Assembly (NCBI GenBank): GCA_947427325.1
Contig: CANEHP010000074.1
Location: 1-10,348 of the forward strand
Source of the DNA: an uncultured Clostridia bacterium
Lineage (GTDB): Bacteria > Bacillota > Clostridia > Oscillospirales > Ruminococcaceae
DNA length: 10,348 bases
Direction of reading: 5' to 3'
Made by a program: the position numbers and the translations under genes. The notes below the pieces were generated by a model, which worked only from the letters and a program-made list of their open reading frames with translations, did no database searches and was not told the origin of the DNA. Positions 7,553 to 10,348 of this stretch are shown here, piece after piece; within the stretch, counting starts at the first letter, position 1, and every line of letters begins with the position of its first letter.

Positions 7553-7980
7553 TGGAAAAGTATATCTCAAACGGACCAAACGATACCGTTAGGATAGGTG
7601 AAGCTTTTGCCGCAGGATTAAAGCCTGACGACGGAATTTTGTACAAGGGTGAAATGGGAGCGGGGAAAACCTACTTTACCAAAGGAATTGCCAAAGCCTT
7701 AGGCATAGCCGAGGAGGTAACAAGCCCCACCTTTGCGCTGATTAACGAGTACTGCGGCAAAAAAATAAACCTATTCCATTTTGACCTGTTCAGAATAGAC
7801 AGCTTTGACGATCTATATGCGATAGGATTTTTTGATTATTTTGATCGAAACGGAGTCCTTTGCATAGAGTGGAGCGAAAACATTCCCGACCTTTCCGACA
7901 GCTTTAACACCGTTTATCAGGTGACCATAAGCAAAACGGGGGAGGAAAGCAGGGAAATCACCATAGAGAAAATTAAATAA
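7552..7980 (+). CDS. tsaE: tRNA threonylcarbamoyladenosine (t6A) biosynthesis ATPase TsaE
   Basis: A small ATPase that works with TsaB and TsaD to place threonylcarbamoyl on A37 of ANN-decoding tRNAs. TsaE is thought to reset the complex between cycles. The 142 residues match the family's usual size. The Walker A loop GEMGAGKT is at 33-40, the SPTF switch segment at 58-61, HFDLFR at 76-81 and IEWSE at 105-109, all characteristic. The start ATG overlaps the fhs stop by one base (TAATG), and tsaB begins 15 bp downstream, a standard pairing. A separate ribosome site is not evident, which fits coupled translation from fhs. Confidence 0.95.
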   Translation: MEKYISNGPNDTVRIGEAFAAGLKPDDGILYKGEMGAGKTYFTKGIAKALGIAEEVTSPTFALINEYCGKKINLFHFDLFRIDSFDDLYAIGFFDYFDRNGVLCIEWSENIPDLSDSFNTVYQVTISKTGEESREITIEKIK

Positions 7981-7995
7981 AAAGCAGGAATAAAA

Positions 7996-8745
7996 ATGCT
8001 TATATTAGGATTGGACTCATCTGCCGTTGCAGGCTCATGCGCACTTTGCGACATAGATCCCGAAAACAGCGGAAATAATAAAATTATTGCAGGCTGCTTT
8101 ATAAACACAAGGCAGACGCATTCTCAAACCCTTTTGCCCATGGCTGAAAATATGCTGAAATGCGCTGAAATTGATATAAAAAGCCTTGACTGCATAGCCG
8201 TTACCTGCGGTCCGGGTTCATTTACAGGCATACGTATAGGTGTGGCGGCAGTCAAGGGCTTAGCCTTCGCCTTAAATATTCCTTGCGTGGGAGTTTCCAC
8301 TCTTCATGCCCTTGCATATAATCTTTTGGGAATGGATTGTATAGCCTGCGCTGTTATGGACGCAAGATGCGGCCAGTATTACAACGCTCTTTTCAAAATA
8401 AAGGGGAATAGCATAGAGCGGTTAACCGAGGACAGGGCGATTTCAAATGAGGATTTGGCAAAGGACTTGGCACAGTATAAGACTGAACGGATAATCCTTG
8501 TGGGAGATGGAGCAGAGCTTGCAGGGAAGTTGCTGAACAATGTTCAGGATAACGGCGGAGAAGCGTTGCTGAACAGTGTTCAAGCAGAGCTTGCGCCTTT
8601 GGAATTGCGGTTACAAAAGGCTGAAAGCGTTTGTTTGGCTGCAACGGAATACAAAAAGGTATCAGCTAAGGAACTGCTTCCGGTATATTTGCGTTTGCCG
8701 CAGGCTGAAAGGGAAAGGCTGGCAAGGGAAAAAGGAAACAAATGA
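7996..8745 (+). CDS. tsaB: t6A biosynthesis scaffold protein TsaB
   Basis: An ASKHA-fold partner of TsaD in the t6A complex; it lacks catalytic activity and holds TsaD and TsaE together. Of its 249 residues, the N-terminal LILGLDSS strand, THSQ (41-44) and GPGSFTGIR (72-80) are family hallmarks, and the C-terminal PVYLRLPQAERER is the usual ending. AGGAA precedes the ATG. Residues 179-196 carry a small internal repeat (LLNNVQ, then LLNSVQ 12 residues later), an apparent in-frame duplication in the variable C-terminal region. RimI and TsaD, often next in line, are not present here; the gene is followed by a 155-bp non-coding gap. Confidence 0.95.
   Translation: MLILGLDSSAVAGSCALCDIDPENSGNNKIIAGCFINTRQTHSQTLLPMAENMLKCAEIDIKSLDCIAVTCGPGSFTGIRIGVAAVKGLAFALNIPCVGVSTLHALAYNLLGMDCIACAVMDARCGQYYNALFKIKGNSIERLTEDRAISNEDLAKDLAQYKTERIILVGDGAELAGKLLNNVQDNGGEALLNSVQAELAPLELRLQKAESVCLAATEYKKVSAKELLPVYLRLPQAERERLAREKGNK
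8529..8582 (+). repeat. Short direct repeat with internal palindromes inside tsaB
   Basis: GTTGCTGAACAATGTTCA (8529-8546) recurs at 8565-8582 with one mismatch, 36 bp apart and in frame. Each unit contains a palindrome of the form TGAACA-N-TGTTCA. It encodes LLNNVQ and LLNSVQ in TsaB. Confidence 0.8.
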
Positions 8746-8759
8746 GTTAGCAAGCCTGC

Positions 8760-8778
8760 GTGACTTTTTCAAAGTCAC
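8760..8778 (+). other. Perfect hairpin after tsaB
   Basis: GTGACTTT and AAAGTCAC form an eight-base stem with a three-base loop, extendable by flanking CCT/AGG with a small bulge. No T-run follows, so it is not a classical terminator. It may protect the 3' end of the fhs-tsaE-tsaB transcript or be a degenerate terminator. The remaining gap up to rpiB (8779-8900) is AT-rich, and I see no convincing promoter in it. Confidence 0.45.
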
Positions 8779-8900
8779 AGGGAAATCCTTGCATTGTCCT
8801 CAATAAAATCCGCTCAAAAATCCAAGAGTAAATCCTGTTAAGACAAATTTTAGTAAAACCAAAAAATAACAAAATACAGAAAGTAAAGAAAGGCAAAAAA

Positions 8901-9326
8901 ATGATAGTTTTAGGCAGTGACAAAGCGGGTACGGAGCTGAAAAATCATCTTATCGACTTTTTAAAGGAAAATAATTACGAATATTCGGACTGCGGAGAAG
9001 AAGCCGATTATCCGGACATAGCCGAAAGGGTATGCGCAAAAATAACTGCGGGCGAAGCGGAAAGAGGAGTTTTGATTTGCGGCACGGGAATAGGAATTTC
9101 TATGGCAGCCAACAAGATAAAGGGCATAAGAGCCGCTCTTTGCTCCGATTATTTTTCAGCTAAGTACACAAGACTTCACAATGATTCAAACGTGATATGC
9201 TTTGGCGGCAGAGTAATGGGGCAGGGCTTGGCAAAGGAGCTGCTTAACGTATTTTTAACAACGGAGTTTGAGGGCGGACGTCACGCCCTTCGTGTAGATA
9301 AAATGATGAAATTGGAGGAAAAATAA
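8901..9326 (+). CDS. rpiB: Ribose-5-phosphate isomerase B family (RpiB/LacAB sugar-phosphate isomerase)
   Basis: Expected to interconvert ribose 5-phosphate and ribulose 5-phosphate in the non-oxidative pentose phosphate pathway. The 141 residues are a normal size. The catalytic-base cysteine is C60 in LICGTGIG, the ring-opening histidine is probably H93 in RLHND, and the phosphate-binding GGRHALR (R127, R131) is intact. The N-terminal motif reads SDKAG, whereas most RpiB proteins have SDHAG or SDHGG; that position contacts the sugar phosphate, so a different pentose or tetrose phosphate is possible. AGAAAGG lies before the ATG. The upp gene begins five bases after the stop. The rpiB-upp pairing recalls the Bacillus ywlF...upp region and supports a role in supplying ribose phosphate for nucleotides. 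Confidence 0.9.
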   Translation: MIVLGSDKAGTELKNHLIDFLKENNYEYSDCGEEADYPDIAERVCAKITAGEAERGVLICGTGIGISMAANKIKGIRAALCSDYFSAKYTRLHNDSNVICFGGRVMGQGLAKELLNVFLTTEFEGGRHALRVDKMMKLEEK

Positions 9327-9331
9327 CTCTT

Positions 9332-9964
9332 ATGGAAATGCTTAAAATTTTAGATCACCCCCTTTTGCAGCACAAGGTTTCACTTCTGCGTGACAAGAAC
9401 ACAGGCTCAAAGGAATTTAGAGAGCTTGTTTCCGAGATCGGAATGCTGATGAGCTATGAGGCGACCCGTGACCTTCCTTTAAAGCAGGTAGAGGTACAGA
9501 CGCCTGTGGCTATTGCAAAAACCAACATTATTTCAGGCAGAAAGGTGGCTTTTGTTCCTATTCTCCGTGCAGGCTTGGGTATGGTTACGGGTGCAGTTGA
9601 GCTTGTGCCTGCGGCAAAGGTGGGACATATCGGTATATGCCGTGACGAGGACGGCAGCGGAAACGTACATGTTTATTACTGCAAGCTTCCCTTTGACATA
9701 AAGGAGCGTGAGGTTATTATAATGGATCTTATGCTCGGCACAGGCAAAACCGCAGTTAAGGCTATTGAGAGAGTTAAGGAAAGCGGCGCAAAAAATGTCA
9801 AGTTTATGGCTGTTGTGGCTTGTCCCGAAGGTGTCGGCGCTATCCGTCAAGCTCACCCCGATGTTGAGATCTATTGCGGCGCCTTGGACGAGGGGATTAA
9901 CGAGGACTTGTATATTGTTCCCGGAATCGGCGACGGCGGCGACAGAATTTTCGGTACAAAGTAA
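9332..9964 (+). CDS. upp: Uracil phosphoribosyltransferase
   Basis: Pyrimidine salvage enzyme: uracil plus PRPP gives UMP and pyrophosphate. It has 210 residues, the usual length. The N-terminal DHPLLQHKVSLLRDKNTGSKEFR, the VPILRAGLGM segment (75-84) and the C-terminal uracil-binding VPGIGDGGDRIFGTK (196-210) are all characteristic. The PRPP-binding loop reads DLMLGTGKTA (132-141), unlike the common DPMLATGGSA: the key Asp, Thr and Gly remain, but Pro, Ala and Gly-Ser are changed. GGAGG (9314-9318), inside the end of rpiB, is the only ribosome site, 13 bases from the chosen ATG. The gene is in one operon with rpiB, which helps make the PRPP precursor ribose 5-phosphate. Confidence 0.95.
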   Translation: MEMLKILDHPLLQHKVSLLRDKNTGSKEFRELVSEIGMLMSYEATRDLPLKQVEVQTPVAIAKTNIISGRKVAFVPILRAGLGMVTGAVELVPAAKVGHIGICRDEDGSGNVHVYYCKLPFDIKEREVIIMDLMLGTGKTAVKAIERVKESGAKNVKFMAVVACPEGVGAIRQAHPDVEIYCGALDEGINEDLYIVPGIGDGGDRIFGTK

Positions 9965-9991
9965 CCGAGCGGAATTGCAGAGAGAATAATA

Positions 9992-10294
9992 ATGACAGAC
10001 GTACAAGAAGCGGAAAAATTAGCCGAGCCTGTTATAAAAGAGGTTGTAAACTGTATATCCGAAAAGCGCTATGCCCACATTGAAAAATATGCCGAATTAT
10101 CCAACCTGTCGTTATCCGATTTTACGGAGCTGATAGAGGGATTTTTGGAAATTAACGAGCTTTCTTATATCGACGGGTTTGACGTGCCTTGTACCTTCAG
10201 ACCCGAGTATGAATATCACCGGCTCACTGCGGCATATATACGGACGGAAGAGGCTTTTGGGCAGATTATGATTTTACCGCAGACGGAGATCTAA
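9992..10294 (+). pseudogene. Small unrecognised gene, apparently frameshifted and truncated
   Basis: The open frame gives 100 residues, starting MTDVQEAEKLAEPVIK and mostly helical and acidic up to PEYEYHRLTAAYI. I do not recognise a named family. After the (TA)3 run at 10235-10240 the frame turns into RTEEAFGQIMILPQTEI, which looks unlike protein. The frame one base earlier reads TDGRGFWADYDFTADGDL, which does look like a natural continuation. Restoring two bases (one TA) at this run joins the halves smoothly as AYIYTDGRGFW. The continuation is then cut by the repeat starting at 10291, whose first bases supply the TAA stop of the open frame. It follows upp by 27 bp with only a weak ribosome site. 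The 100-residue product could still be made; function unknown. Confidence 0.6.
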
Positions 10295-10348
10295 GAACTT
10301 GTTCTCATAGAAATTGGCACGCATCTTTTCGGCAAATTTTGCCGATGA
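10291..10348 (-). repeat. Diverged third copy of the palindromic repeat (runs off the window)
   Basis: Read left to right it matches the outer part of the right arm of the complete element read inwards. The ending CTAAGAACTTGTTCTCATAG is a diverged form of TTAGAGCGTGTTCACATAAA, and 10321-10344 matches the reverse complement of 5698-5721 at 23 of 24 bases. The CGGCA/TGCCG hairpin is kept (10330-10344). The rest lies beyond the window. The divergence suggests an older insertion or a sister subfamily. Confidence 0.75.

Noticed and set aside
8533..8582. LexA/SOS-box-like sites (GAAC...GTTC) in tsaB
   Set aside because: The spacer is three bases, while Gram-positive SOS boxes have four; the sites lie inside a coding region and are explained by the duplication.
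9533..10006. Antisense open frame of 157 codons over upp
   Set aside because: It overlaps an unambiguous upp gene and its product has no recognisable features.
1..10348. CRISPR arrays, tRNA or rRNA genes, toxin-antitoxin or defence systems
   Set aside because: No regularly spaced repeats, cloverleaf sequences or matching protein families were seen; the gene content is housekeeping plus small repeats.

Overview
The window reads as chromosomal DNA of a low-to-mid GC anaerobic Firmicute, probably a Clostridia/Oscillospiraceae-type gut bacterium. This is inferred from the AGGAGG-type ribosome sites, a TTG start, the Clostridia-style second topoisomerase pair, an XRE regulator fused to a membrane domain, and formate-tetrahydrofolate ligase. 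All genes lie on the + strand, and most of the sequence is housekeeping.

Layout. Positions 1-63 are one end of a small palindromic repeat that continues to the left. Next comes a two-gene operon for a divergent type IIA topoisomerase (ParE-like 98-2092, ParC-like 2118-4352). A 173-bp intergenic region with a likely promoter leads to an XRE regulator with six predicted membrane segments (4526-5587). A complete 167-bp MITE-like element (5584-5750) overlaps the end of that gene. A rho-independent terminator (5774-5809) and the next promoter (5797-5825) overlap each other. They introduce fhs (5873-7552), tsaE (7552-7980) and tsaB (7996-8745), a tight unit joining one-carbon folate activation to tRNA t6A synthesis. 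After a 155-bp gap with a perfect hairpin come rpiB (8901-9326) and upp (9332-9964), then a small unrecognised gene (9992-10294) that looks frameshifted and cut off by a third, diverged copy of the repeat (10291 to window end).

I found no new multi-gene defence, secretion or mobile system. The most distinctive signals are the repeat family and its link to gene ends: two of its three copies begin exactly at a stop codon. The last gene appears inactivated, probably by loss of one TA unit. Several housekeeping enzymes carry unusual active-site motifs: ParC-like QRDR Met/Glu, Upp PRPP loop GTGKT, RpiB SDKAG. Sequence comparisons stated here are from memory of the families; no database search was run.
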